A DNA stretch of 64,000 bases, from the NCBI GenBank assembly GCA_017416505.1, contig JAFQCI010000093.1, positions 15,447-79,446 on the forward strand, in the 5' to 3' direction. Below, piece by piece: positions 37,362 to 46,901 of this stretch. A program made the position numbers and the translations under genes. The notes under the pieces are model-generated. The model was not told the origin of the DNA. It did no database searches and saw only the letters and a program-made list of their open reading frames with translations. This DNA is from Lachnospiraceae bacterium (GTDB lineage: Bacteria; Bacillota_A; Clostridia; Lachnospirales; Lachnospiraceae). Within the stretch, counting starts at the first letter, position 1. Each line of letters starts with the position of its first letter.

Positions 37362-37508
37362 TGATTTTTCCTCCTCACTTTTTATCCTTAGTTGTCCACG
37401 ATGAAAACATAGAAAACCTTCTGACAAAAAAATTCCTGCTTGATGGTTCTATTATACCAAACAGGAATATTTTTTGTTTATATGATTCCTTTCAAAAATC
37501 ATATGATT

Positions 37509-38642
37509 TTATTCGGAAAATCTTACGATTTTATAACAATCCATCGGAAGAATCACCTTAAAGGTAATACTTTCATTTGCACTCTCTGCCTGTATCCTTC
37601 CACCATGCAATTCTACAATTTCCTTAGATATTGCCAGTCCCAGTCCTGAACCTCCCGTAGAAGAAGAACGGGAAGAATCCAAGCGGAAAAACTGCTCGAA
37701 AATTCTATCTAGTTTATCCGGAGGAATGGTTTTTCCATGATTTTTCACCACTATCTCCACCTCATCCTCCAATGGTTGCATAGAAAGAAAAATTTCTGTC
37801 CCAGAATAACTGTAATTCACTGCGTTTCGAATCAGATTATCAAATACCCTCTCCATCTTATCTCTGTCACAAAGAATTTCCACCTCTGAAGCAATCTCCA
37901 TATTCCACGCCAATTCCTTTTCTGCAAAAATAGGATAAAATTCATATGCAATCTGCTCCAACATCCGGCTAAGATTGGTTTTCTCTGCTTCCAGACTTAA
38001 TGTAGTCAAATTAAAACGGGTAATATCAAAAAATTCATTGATTAAACCTTCTAATCGTTCTGCCTTTTCCAATGCAATTTTTGTATATCTTTCCCGTAGT
38101 TCCGGTGACAATTGTGGTTCATCCCGAAGCAAAGTCAAATATCCAATTACGCTGGTAAGAGGGGTTTTCAAATCATGTGCCAGATATACAATCAAATCAT
38201 TTTTTCTTTGCTCCGCTTCTTTTGCAAGGGCAATGTTTCTTAATGACAGTTCTCTTGCCAGATTCAACTCATTTTGTATATCTATCATTTCCTCTGAAAG
38301 ACTAATGGGTATTTCCGGATGGGAAAGTCCCTTCGCCGCTTCTATGGTTTCGTCCATATAGCCAAAGGCTTTCTGCAATACTTTAGGTGTCAACACCAAA
38401 AGCCAGACAAAAATTAATATAATAAATATTGCCGGAAAATAAGATTGCATCGTCTTTAAAATACGATATAGAGGGTCACTATCATACCATATCCGACTCT
38501 CACAAATCTTTTTAACAATAAAATATGCCCCTATTACTAATCCAATAAAGCCAAATAACAACATAAAATATTGCTTTAAAATTTTTTGACTAATCTGCGT
38601 AAAATTTCTTTTCTTTCTCTTCTTAATCAATGGTATAGCCAA
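37509..38642 (-). CDS. VanS-like sensor histidine kinase
   Basis: 377 residues: basic N-terminus, TM1 (about 27-47), a short ~30-residue extracytoplasmic loop, TM2 (about 68-88), HAMP-like linker, then H-box LIVYLAHDLKTPLTSVIGYL, N-box VFDNLIRNAVNYSYSG and G-box TGGSGLGLAISKEIVELHGG. The short sensor and the kinase sequence are those of VanS-type kinases of Firmicutes that respond to cell-wall stress or glycopeptides. Its start overlaps the regulator gene by 20 bases. No vanA/G ligase or vanX/Y is in the window, so resistance is not implied. Confidence 0.82.
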   Translation of the reverse strand: MAIPLIKKRKKRNFTQISQKILKQYFMLLFGFIGLVIGAYFIVKKICESRIWYDSDPLYRILKTMQSYFPAIFIILIFVWLLVLTPKVLQKAFGYMDETIEAAKGLSHPEIPISLSEEMIDIQNELNLARELSLRNIALAKEAEQRKNDLIVYLAHDLKTPLTSVIGYLTLLRDEPQLSPELRERYTKIALEKAERLEGLINEFFDITRFNLTTLSLEAEKTNLSRMLEQIAYEFYPIFAEKELAWNMEIASEVEILCDRDKMERVFDNLIRNAVNYSYSGTEIFLSMQPLEDEVEIVVKNHGKTIPPDKLDRIFEQFFRLDSSRSSSTGGSGLGLAISKEIVELHGGRIQAESANESITFKVILPMDCYKIVRFSE

Positions 38643-39330
38643 CCCCCCACACCGTTTTTATAAACTTCGGCTTTCTGGCAGGCTCCTGCATCTTCTCTCT
38701 TATTCTTGCAATATGTGCCATTACCGTATTGTTTTGGTCTAAATATTTTTCTCCCCAGACTGCCTCGAACAATTCCTCAGAAGAAACCACACTACCCTTA
38801 TGGCTGCACAAATACCATAAAATATTAAATTCTATCGGTGTAAAGGTAATTTCCTTCCCATTCAGACAACATTTATGACTACTTTTTGATATATGCAACC
38901 CACGGATATCCATTTCTTCTATCTCTCTTGTAACTGCGGTTTCTGCTATATTATATTGGGTATAACGGCGTAACTGTGTTTTCACACGGGCAACCAGTTC
39001 CAAAGGATTAAAAGGCTTTGTAATATAATCGTCTGCACCTAAAGTGAGACCTGTAATTTTATCAATATCCTCCACCTTGGCAGTCAACATAATAATAGGG
39101 AATAGATGTTTCTCCCGAATCCGCTTACATAATGTAAATCCATCCATATCCGGCAGCATAACATCCAAAACCGCCACGGCAAGTTCCGGTTCCCGTTCTA
39201 CACAAGCCAAGGCTTCTGTTGCATTATAATACTTTAGCACCTCATATCCGTCATTTTTTAAATAGACCTCCACAAGGTCTGCAATTGCTTCCTCATCATC
39301 CACAATTAATATTTTCTCTTTCACTATCAT
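38623..39330 (-). CDS. VanR-like OmpR-family response regulator
   Basis: 235 residues: receiver with ILIVDDEEAI, phospho-acceptor in VAVLDVMLPDMDGF and DDYITKPFNPLELVARV, then a winged helix with FTPIEFNILWYLCSHKG and NNTVMAHIARIREKM. Close in layout to VanR. Overlaps the kinase gene by 20 bases. The C39 peptidase gene follows downstream on the same strand 80 bases after the kinase and could be a target. Confidence 0.88.
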   Translation of the reverse strand: MIVKEKILIVDDEEAIADLVEVYLKNDGYEVLKYYNATEALACVEREPELAVAVLDVMLPDMDGFTLCKRIREKHLFPIIMLTAKVEDIDKITGLTLGADDYITKPFNPLELVARVKTQLRRYTQYNIAETAVTREIEEMDIRGLHISKSSHKCCLNGKEITFTPIEFNILWYLCSHKGSVVSSEELFEAVWGEKYLDQNNTVMAHIARIREKMQEPARKPKFIKTVWGVGYTID

Positions 39331-39425
39331 CTTACTCCCTATTTATCCTATTCTGTATAATAATCTGCTTGAAATTCTGTTTTCTTCATTTTATTGACAA
39401 AGAAGTTTATATAAAATGAAAAGAC

Positions 39426-39447
39426 CTCCGGGAGTCTTCTCCCGGAG
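39426..39447 (-). terminator. Terminator of the large surface-protein gene
   Basis: Perfect nine-pair GC-rich stem CTCCGGGAG / CTCCCGGAG with a four-base loop; on the minus strand it is followed by GGTCTTTTCATTTT. Eleven bases beyond the stop at 39459. Confidence 0.85.
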
Positions 39448-39458
39448 ATTCTTATCTT

Positions 39459-42400
39459 TTACCAGAATTTCTTACGGAATCTTAAAAAGAGTCCTGCACC
39501 ACCTGCTCCTAAAGAAGCAGTTGCAGCGGTTGCAGCCAAAGCAGTTTTCACCTTTATATTCAAAATTGGTATGACTAAATTTAAGAATGTAGTTTCTTTT
39601 TTCTCATTGGTCTTACTCTGCTTTGTTGCAACACCATTCTGTGTTTTGTTTCCTTCTTCTGCATAGACATTACTTTCCAATAAACTTACATCTATGCTTT
39701 CATCCATAGTTTCATTTACATTATCATCCATCATGGCATTCATTTCTATGATAGATTCTCCCGTATCATTTTTTGCTATATGATTCTCTACCAGCATGGT
39801 TTCAATCAAAGCATCCACCTCATTATCCTGCATGGTTTGATAAGCATCTGCTTTCATTGTTTCTTTACTAGATTGGATTGCACTTTCGGTTTCATAAATA
39901 ACCGTTTCTGTAGTAGTAGGAACTTTTGTTGCTTTTTCAGTTTTTTGCTCCGTCGTAACAATTTCTGTAGTAATTACTTCTTCCGTAGTAACCACTGCTT
40001 CCTGTGTACTTACTGGTTCTTCCGTACTGACTTTGCCTTCCTCAGTACTGATACCTTCTTCGCTACTCACTTCGCTACTTACACTATCCTCTGTACTTCC
40101 TGATTCTTCCGTACTGATTTCATCTTCCTCACTATTTTCAGTTTCTTCGGTGGTACTTTCTTCTGTGCTACTTTTCTCATCCTCTTCAACATCACCACTT
40201 GATGGGAAGAATTTTCTGATTGCACTGATACTATCAGAAGTCGCAGCGACTTTAACGATATTGTCATCCACTTCTATCAATGTAAAGGTGGAATTTGCAT
40301 CCTTATGATATTCTTCTATAAAGGTATCCTTCTCCCCTATCTTATATAGATGACGGAAAATAAGTGCATCTTCTGCCAGAAGATAGGTATTATAGTCGGA
40401 CCTGATAACATCCTTTTCTTTAAAGAAGATATTCGTTCCATTGGTCTGTTCAATAAAATATAATCTACGTGGATTATAAACCGTATTATGATGGAAATAA
40501 ATATCCGTATCTTCTATGTTATATCCCCAGAATAAGATATGAGCCACATCATACTTATCTGCTCTCGCATCATGACCCCATCCACGTCCTACATTGATTG
40601 AAATATTATTGGTAAATTCATAACCCTTTACTCCAGTAGCAGAACCGCTTTCCCAAATTTCAGAGTCATGGGAATTCTGGACAAAAACATTGTTCTTTAC
40701 AGTTACATTCTTTCCAGAACCTGCAGTACCTTGAATCGTAAATCCAACATCGTATACATTTCTGATAATATTATTGCGTACTACTAAATTAGAAACATTT
40801 GTACCATAAAATTCGATTCCGTTTCCGTATCTTGTAGTACCTTTCAAATAACTTCCTCCGATATCTTGGATAACATTGTTTGAAAGTTCAACATTTGTAA
40901 CACTTACCTCTGAATTCAAGAAACCATGTGCTCCCGTACCACAAAGTTTAATATTTTCTACCTTCATATTAGATGTTAATATGAACAGATTGGTTTTGGT
41001 TGCCAGTTTTAGTTCCCCAAGCTTTTGGTACGGATTGGTGGCAGATTTTATGTATAAATAAGTACCATCACAATAAAAATCAAATTCGTTTTCCAACTCA
41101 GCTAACGTGCCTTTTTTATTGTAATATTTTACCCCGTTTTTATCCTCCAAAAATCCGATATTGGTACTATTCCCATCTGTAGTAGTAAGCCCTGAAAAAT
41201 ACTGGGTATCCGTTAATTTTATCTTGTAAATTCCTTCCCTGTATAACTGCCACGAATCTTGGGAGTCTACAATTTTATATCCGGATATGGTTGGCATCTC
41301 TCCTTCTCCATAAGAAGAAATCTTAGTTATGGAATTATCCAGCTGACTAATGGTTGGCTCAAAAGTTCCATAGAAGGTGTCACCCTTCTTAAATAAAATT
41401 GTATCTCCACTTACATAAGACTTCTTTTTTGCAGTTTCATAGGACATTGGATCATTTGCACTGGTTCCTGTTTTAGAAGTTCCCGTACTTGAAACATAGT
41501 ATGTGGTTTTCTTATTTGTAAGGTCTGATTCTTTTATTGCATTCTTTTCATACATTTCTTTATAAGTAACAACCTCTAACTCAGTTCCACTTTTTGAATT
41601 CACATAATCAAGAACCTGACTAAGAACATCCTTATCTATTTCAGCATAAGAGTGAAAATAAAATACCACCCATTGCTGCTTTTCAATTGCTTCATCGATT
41701 CTCTTTATGATGGCATCATAATCACTTTTTAAATTACCTAAGCCTGTTCGATAATGGTAGTATACCGAATCTAGAACAGCACCCTTTTTATCATATTCTA
41801 CACCATATAAATCAGAGTAGCTAAAAATAGAGCTTGCCCATCTTTCTGATTCAGAAGCCCCGGTCACCTGTCCTTTGCCACCTGCTAAAATAATACCATT
41901 TACATCAAAACCATAGTAATTAAACATTTGTTTTGTACGAACAAAGAAGGAATACATGGTATCATAGTCCGAAAATCCTTCCTGGGTTAATACACCGCCG
42001 TTATGGGCAATAATTTCGCCCCCTGCTGCCTCTACTCTTCTTGCAACCTCTAATCTGGTTTCTTCCTGGGAAGAAGCATTTTCAATTAATAGTTCTGGAA
42101 CGGTAGCAAGAACCAAAGGAATATCTTTTTCGATAAACATCTCTGAAAATTCATCAATGGAACCCCAGGTATCATCATTTACAAAAGTAATATATGCCTT
42201 GTCCGGCTGTTGGTAAACCGTCTTATCTTGTACATAAGCTGCATATTTTTCATTGATTTCACTTTCCAAATCGGTTCGATTGATTGGAAGTTTATCAAAT
42301 TCCTTATCCGTCAAATATAATACTTTCTGCAACGTAAAACCCTGGTTATTGTACATAGTTAAATGCATTTTCGTAGCACCTTCTGGTACTGTTATAGTAA

Positions 42401-42920
42401 CACCAGCCTTACTTGCACTTAATGTGTTGGTTAGCATATCACATATCATTTCATCGTTATCATTAAAAAATAATACCGGCGCACAATACGGCATAAAGCT
42501 GCCATCTTCATATTTTCCAGTGTATCCAATTCCATATGTCTTAATAAAATATTCTTCTCCAGCTTTTACCGGTATATAATCTTCCGGTGCTGTTGCCCCC
42601 ATAGGTGTCAAAGCATCCGCATTAACTGGATGTGGAACCCAGTTATCTGCAAACTCTCCCTTCGTAGTCCATACTTTACCTGCTGTAAAATTTGGCAACA
42701 TCACCTCGTAGACTGTGGTGGTTCCCGTTCCGGATTTTTGTAAATCATATACATCTTTGTTTTCTTCATCATGCTGGACGTATATCTTGTCACCAACATC
42801 AATCACAGGATTTAATGTCTTAAGTCCTGTATCCTTACCGGCACAACTTGCACCTATCATAACAATCAATAAAACTACTACCAGTGCTAAAGCAGAAATT
42901 GCTACCGTTTTCTTCTTCAT
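39459..42920 (-). CDS. Giant surface protein: polysaccharide-deacetylase-like domain plus beta-helix
   Basis: 1,153 residues, AGGAGAGGAG upstream of the ATG. N-terminal signal or anchor (KKKTVAISALALVVVLLIVM, with a possible lipid Cys at GASC). A NodB-like deacetylase domain follows (about 245-460: YITFVNDDTWGSIDEF, GGEIIAHNGGV, WVVFYFHSYAEI). Then comes a right-handed parallel beta-helix (about 485-930, starting YYVSSTGTSKTGTSANDPMS) as in polysaccharide lyases, a ~90-residue Ser/Thr/Glu-rich stalk, and a C-terminal TM with basic tail (LFLRFRKKFW). Probably a cell-surface glycan-modifying enzyme. The catalytic residues are atypical for NodB (NDD rather than the usual TFDDG). Confidence 0.75.
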   Translation of the reverse strand: MKKKTVAISALALVVVLLIVMIGASCAGKDTGLKTLNPVIDVGDKIYVQHDEENKDVYDLQKSGTGTTTVYEVMLPNFTAGKVWTTKGEFADNWVPHPVNADALTPMGATAPEDYIPVKAGEEYFIKTYGIGYTGKYEDGSFMPYCAPVLFFNDNDEMICDMLTNTLSASKAGVTITVPEGATKMHLTMYNNQGFTLQKVLYLTDKEFDKLPINRTDLESEINEKYAAYVQDKTVYQQPDKAYITFVNDDTWGSIDEFSEMFIEKDIPLVLATVPELLIENASSQEETRLEVARRVEAAGGEIIAHNGGVLTQEGFSDYDTMYSFFVRTKQMFNYYGFDVNGIILAGGKGQVTGASESERWASSIFSYSDLYGVEYDKKGAVLDSVYYHYRTGLGNLKSDYDAIIKRIDEAIEKQQWVVFYFHSYAEIDKDVLSQVLDYVNSKSGTELEVVTYKEMYEKNAIKESDLTNKKTTYYVSSTGTSKTGTSANDPMSYETAKKKSYVSGDTILFKKGDTFYGTFEPTISQLDNSITKISSYGEGEMPTISGYKIVDSQDSWQLYREGIYKIKLTDTQYFSGLTTTDGNSTNIGFLEDKNGVKYYNKKGTLAELENEFDFYCDGTYLYIKSATNPYQKLGELKLATKTNLFILTSNMKVENIKLCGTGAHGFLNSEVSVTNVELSNNVIQDIGGSYLKGTTRYGNGIEFYGTNVSNLVVRNNIIRNVYDVGFTIQGTAGSGKNVTVKNNVFVQNSHDSEIWESGSATGVKGYEFTNNISINVGRGWGHDARADKYDVAHILFWGYNIEDTDIYFHHNTVYNPRRLYFIEQTNGTNIFFKEKDVIRSDYNTYLLAEDALIFRHLYKIGEKDTFIEEYHKDANSTFTLIEVDDNIVKVAATSDSISAIRKFFPSSGDVEEDEKSSTEESTTEETENSEEDEISTEESGSTEDSVSSEVSSEEGISTEEGKVSTEEPVSTQEAVVTTEEVITTEIVTTEQKTEKATKVPTTTETVIYETESAIQSSKETMKADAYQTMQDNEVDALIETMLVENHIAKNDTGESIIEMNAMMDDNVNETMDESIDVSLLESNVYAEEGNKTQNGVATKQSKTNEKKETTFLNLVIPILNIKVKTALAATAATASLGAGGAGLFLRFRKKFW

Positions 42921-43058
42921 CTTTTAAGCTCCTCTCCTATTTTCGCACCATTAGATACATATATTTTACCATAATTTTGTAGGCAAAACAATCAACAAAC
43001 TTCCCTCCACAAAAGTTTGTAACTTATGTCCTAAATCCTCACGGTTTCATGTAAAAAA

Positions 43059-43091
43059 ACACGAAACCATGTTTTCTCCACAGTTTCGTGT
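43059..43091 (-). terminator. Terminator of the ferritin-like gene
   Basis: ACACGAAAC (43059-43067) with GTTTCGTGT (43083-43091); on the minus strand followed by a run of seven Ts. Eleven bases beyond the stop at 43103. Confidence 0.8.
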
Positions 43092-43102
43092 CATTGATTG
43101 AT

Positions 43103-43591
43103 TTATACTTCTTTTAATAAAGCTTGAAGAATCATAATGTGATACTCTTCGTCCCTGATGATTCTTCCCAATACAGCCTGAATACCATCGTCCTGTATCA
43201 TTTTGATATGTACTCTATATTGGTTTATGGCAGCTTTTTCTGATTCTATATTAGCCATCAGCATTTCTCTTGCATTTTCCTTAAGATTCAAATGCTGAGG
43301 AGTCCACATTACCTGCCTGCCATCACGATACTTGGCAGTAAAGGAAATGTTATCACCTAACAAAAAAATCATTTCCCCAATTTTTTGCAAATGTATCATT
43401 TCTGCCATGGCAATTCCAAGTATGGTTTTCGCCATAGGACACTTATCGCAAGCCAGGCGGTTCTCATTGTTAATATACTGGGTAATTGCAGATAATTCTG
43501 AAATGGAACCACAATAATCAATACTAAGTATGTTTGCATAATTTTGATTTTTTTCTCTCACCTTAACAGCCGGGTAAGGCAATGCCATCAT
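43103..43591 (-). CDS. Ferritin-like di-iron protein
   Basis: About 162 residues. The start MMALPYPAVKVREKNQNYAN is chosen because GGGAGG lies ~11 bases upstream and family members begin near a PYPxxxVREKN motif; the frame is open 28 codons further without an RBS. Four-helix bundle residues for two metals are present: SELSAITQYI, AEMIHLQKIGE, ESEKAAINQYRVHI and DEEYHIMILQAL (E...ExxH twice). Similar to rubrerythrin/Mn-catalase-like proteins of Clostridia, involved in peroxide or iron handling. One unusual CDKCPMAK pair of cysteines lies between helices 1 and 2. Confidence 0.72.
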   Translation of the reverse strand: MMALPYPAVKVREKNQNYANILSIDYCGSISELSAITQYINNENRLACDKCPMAKTILGIAMAEMIHLQKIGEMIFLLGDNISFTAKYRDGRQVMWTPQHLNLKENAREMLMANIESEKAAINQYRVHIKMIQDDGIQAVLGRIIRDEEYHIMILQALLKEV

Positions 43592-43781
43592 AATGGGACT
43601 TACCTCCCTGAAATTACAGTTTTGTTCCAATATGCTCTCCTTCAAGATAACGTCTTCGTCCTTCTTTAATACCATGATATGTTAAAAATTAAAAAGCATT
43701 CCTACTTCTCGAAACATTCAAACTCTGCTTTGTTAAGACGATTCCTTGCTTCATCAAAACATAATTTCCCCTGGAACCTGG

Positions 43782-44915
43782 CTATTTTATCTCCAATCTT
43801 TCATATCGACGTTTTCCTAATAAAATACCAAATCCAATCAAGACTGCCGATATCGCAATACAGATAAATTCACTCCCTGCAAAGGACAAAGATACATCAT
43901 TTTCCATAAACCAGCCCCCACAGGTAATCCACAAACAAACCGGATTTAAAACATTTTTTACTACATCAAAAATTGTCATGGTGTTCCAAAATGCAACAAG
44001 AATCAAAGCCATATAAAGTAAACTTTCTACCAGAAAAGTGAAATAGCTGTTTTGCAATAATAACTGTAATGCAATGGTTATTCCTCCTGCAAGCAAAACC
44101 ACCAGTAATAAAACTATTATAGAGCAAAGAAAATACTCCCCTTCTGTCAGTTTCCAGAACGTAATAAAAGGATATATCATCTGCATTCTTGGTTCTGCCA
44201 TAATGGAAGAGGCAACCGGAACCTTCCAAAGTCCTTCAAAGGATACACATTGAAAGAAAAAGAAAAAAGTTCCTGCCATTAAGAAACCACCAAATAGAAA
44301 TCCACTTCCAAGGCCTGCCAAGGCTTTCTTCTGCATAACACCTTTTCCAATTTTGGTGGCAATCACTACATCTCTGGTTTTGTGAATTCTCTCATAATCC
44401 ATAAGATATAACACTGCAAGCACCATAAGAATCACCATTTCCACCAGCAGATACTTACATACCTTACCATATAGGATATGATGCGTATAATAGACTGCTC
44501 CCGGGTAAAATCCATAATTTCCTTCCCCTGAATCTTTGATTTCCTCCACCCGCTGATTTAATTTTTCATAATTATTCACTAAAAACTTTGCGTATGTTTC
44601 TGACAGATTACCTTGTGATAATTTTTGCTTCTTCTCTAAAATATCCAGCATATCCAGATTATCATACATAGAAATATAAGTTTCCACATACTCCGAATAA
44701 AATGCAGAAATATCATCGTTTTTATTGGTAACGTCCCCTTGTTTTTCTAATGTAACCCCGTAATCAAGCACCACAGTATGAACTTCTCCTAGTTCCTTCC
44801 TGGCTTCTAACCCTCCGACATAATCATAAATGATAACTCCGTTAAAAAACAGAAATACCAAAACAATACTCCAAAGCATTAAACTCTTTATCACTTTATA
44901 AAATTCTTTATCCAT
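43782..44915 (-). CDS. ABC transporter permease (second membrane subunit)
   Basis: 377 residues with an N-terminal TM helix (about 12-32), a ~110-residue extracytoplasmic domain rich in helices, then five hydrophobic segments (about 155-370). Last gene of a five-gene leftward operon: ECF sigma factor, membrane protein, ABC ATPase, permease, this permease. It overlaps the previous gene by eight bases. Both permeases have an ABC-2-like layout with a large loop after TM1. Substrate unknown; sigma-controlled exporters of this kind often remove antimicrobial peptides (inference). Confidence 0.72.
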   Translation of the reverse strand: MDKEFYKVIKSLMLWSIVLVFLFFNGVIIYDYVGGLEARKELGEVHTVVLDYGVTLEKQGDVTNKNDDISAFYSEYVETYISMYDNLDMLDILEKKQKLSQGNLSETYAKFLVNNYEKLNQRVEEIKDSGEGNYGFYPGAVYYTHHILYGKVCKYLLVEMVILMVLAVLYLMDYERIHKTRDVVIATKIGKGVMQKKALAGLGSGFLFGGFLMAGTFFFFFQCVSFEGLWKVPVASSIMAEPRMQMIYPFITFWKLTEGEYFLCSIIVLLLVVLLAGGITIALQLLLQNSYFTFLVESLLYMALILVAFWNTMTIFDVVKNVLNPVCLWITCGGWFMENDVSLSFAGSEFICIAISAVLIGFGILLGKRRYERLEIK

Positions 44916-46032
44916 TCTCCTTTTTCAGCTCCCGTTTTATCTTTATCCAGCTTATCATTACCATAAAAACAACCCACAAAAACAGACCTGCTACTTCCCC
45001 CAATCGCACACGATTTTCACCAAGACCAAACAATAAGGCATTAAAAATTTTCTTTGCGATATAACATGTCATTCCTCCAATCGGAAGTGCCATCGCAATA
45101 CCGGAAACATAATTTCCTGCACATCTTCCAATCCAATATGCAAGAATAATACTTCCTAAAGCAAAAAGCCAGACAGATACCATATTGAACAACATAAACA
45201 TCCCATATGTAATATCAAACTCTATTCCATTCCATTCGCCAGACACTATCGTGCAACTCCAGAATACTGACAAGTCTTTCTTTATGAAAACAAAAAGATA
45301 CACTAGTAATTGAACCAATCCTACCACACCACAAGTACACACACAGGCGACAAATTGTTTCTTATATACATTTTTCCCTGTCTTTGTAGTTGCATATAAG
45401 GGAAGTACTTTTTTCAAGCGCTCCCGAATCAGATATGGTATTATCAATACAAAGAAACATATCACAAGCAGAACTGCCATATATTTCATATCTTCCGCTA
45501 AAATAAATTTGGCTCCATCCGGAAGCAGAGAAATAGAACCATCTGAAAGAATGGATTTTGATCTTTTCGCATAATCAATGAGAGTATCTATGTACTGTAT
45601 CTCAAAAAATAACTTCGACGATTCTCCTTCTTCAAAAGTAATTCTTAGAATTTCCTGATAAATCTCTTCCTCTTCCACAGTACGTTCACTTTCATTTTTA
45701 TCGAGATACTGTCCTTGTTTCTCTATCAAATCATCATAGCTGGTAATTCCGGCATCTTCCATCACAGTATTTCCTGCAACACTTTCCCCCCATGCTTTCT
45801 TTAGTTCTTCCTTTTTATCTTCCATAACAGACAAGTCTGATATTGTCGTTCCAAATTCCTTTATAAGCTCTGCTGTAAAAGGCATATCATATGGAGAACT
45901 CGTACATTGCCCCCCTGCAGGGTAAATCATTATCTGCGGAAATAATTGATAATACAAAAAAGTAAACAACAATAGCACAAAAAGTAACCGTATATCCAAT
46001 ATTTTTTTGCACTCTTTCCCTAAGATTCTCAT
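44908..46032 (-). CDS. ABC transporter permease (first membrane subunit)
   Basis: 374 residues, TM1 at about 12-32, a long E/K-rich extracytoplasmic loop to ~185, then six membrane segments. Same architecture as the next gene but different sequence, so the pair probably forms a heterodimeric ABC-2-type channel with the ATPase encoded directly upstream. Start overlaps the ATPase stop by four bases (ATGA-type coupling), and its end overlaps the next start by eight bases. Confidence 0.72.
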   Translation of the reverse strand: MRILGKECKKILDIRLLFVLLLFTFLYYQLFPQIMIYPAGGQCTSSPYDMPFTAELIKEFGTTISDLSVMEDKKEELKKAWGESVAGNTVMEDAGITSYDDLIEKQGQYLDKNESERTVEEEEIYQEILRITFEEGESSKLFFEIQYIDTLIDYAKRSKSILSDGSISLLPDGAKFILAEDMKYMAVLLVICFFVLIIPYLIRERLKKVLPLYATTKTGKNVYKKQFVACVCTCGVVGLVQLLVYLFVFIKKDLSVFWSCTIVSGEWNGIEFDITYGMFMLFNMVSVWLFALGSIILAYWIGRCAGNYVSGIAMALPIGGMTCYIAKKIFNALLFGLGENRVRLGEVAGLFLWVVFMVMISWIKIKRELKKENG

Positions 46033-46901
46033 GACTGCACCTCCTGATAAACTACCAGAAATACATCCTCCAGATTCGGACTGCAGCTATTCGCCTCTAT
46101 TCCTTCAGGAATTCCATCTTCACAGTAATAACGAACCTGAAGATACCCTCTTTCCTGTCTGGCAGACAACACCAAATGATTTTTTTCAAACTCCGGATAA
46201 TCCTGCTCATCTACCGGAGATTCAAATACCTTGCCTTCCAATTCCCCACAGATATTGGATACTGTATCCATTTTATATAAATGCTTATCCTTAATCATAA
46301 TGACCTGATTTGCGATGGACTCGATATCCGAAACAATATGGGTAGATAAAATTACAATTCTGTCTTTGGATAAGGAAGAAATAATATTTCGAAATCTCAC
46401 CCTCTCCTTAGGGTCAAGTCCTGCCGTAGGCTCATCCAGAATCAAAATCTTCGGATTGTTTAACATTGCCTGGGCAATACCGACCCTTTGTATCATACCA
46501 CCGGAGAATTTCTTCATTTTTTTATTTGCCACCTCGGACAAACCAACCATTTCCAAAAGTTCAGCTATTTTTTCCTTTAAGCCCTCTTTTGGCATTCCTT
46601 TTAAGGCCGCCAGATAATCCAAATACTGAGTTGGGGTATTATTTTTATAATATCCAAACTGCTGAGGCAAATATCCAATCAAATCCCGGTATGCTTCTCC
46701 CATTTTTTCAATAAGCATGCCATCATAAAGTATTTCTCCTTCTGTCGGAAATAAAAGGGTTGTCATCATCTTAATTAAAGTTGTTTTCCCTGCCCCATTA
46801 GGTGCCAACATTCCATATAAACCATTTTCCATTTCTAAATTAATATCGCAAACCGCATGGAATTTACCATAATCCTTGCTAATATGAGTAAGTGTAAGCA
46901 T
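46029..46901 (-). CDS. ABC transporter ATP-binding protein
   Basis: 290 residues with all ABC ATPase motifs: Walker A LAPNGAGKTTLIKMM, Q-loop GYLPQQFGYY, signature FSGGMIQRVGIAQAML, Walker B ILILDEPTAGLDP, D-loop, and H-switch STHIVSDIESI. The A-P-N start of Walker A, in place of G-P-N, is typical of this subfamily. The C-terminal ~70 residues are a regulatory tail. Overlaps the permease gene by four bases and the upstream membrane-protein gene by 23. Confidence 0.9.
   Translation of the reverse strand: MLTLTHISKDYGKFHAVCDINLEMENGLYGMLAPNGAGKTTLIKMMTTLLFPTEGEILYDGMLIEKMGEAYRDLIGYLPQQFGYYKNNTPTQYLDYLAALKGMPKEGLKEKIAELLEMVGLSEVANKKMKKFSGGMIQRVGIAQAMLNNPKILILDEPTAGLDPKERVRFRNIISSLSKDRIVILSTHIVSDIESIANQVIMIKDKHLYKMDTVSNICGELEGKVFESPVDEQDYPEFEKNHLVLSARQERGYLQVRYYCEDGIPEGIEANSCSPNLEDVFLVVYQEVQS

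Noticed and set aside
36228..39330. Glycopeptide resistance locus.
   Set aside because: Only VanR/VanS-like genes are present; no ligase, racemase or carboxypeptidase gene is in the window.
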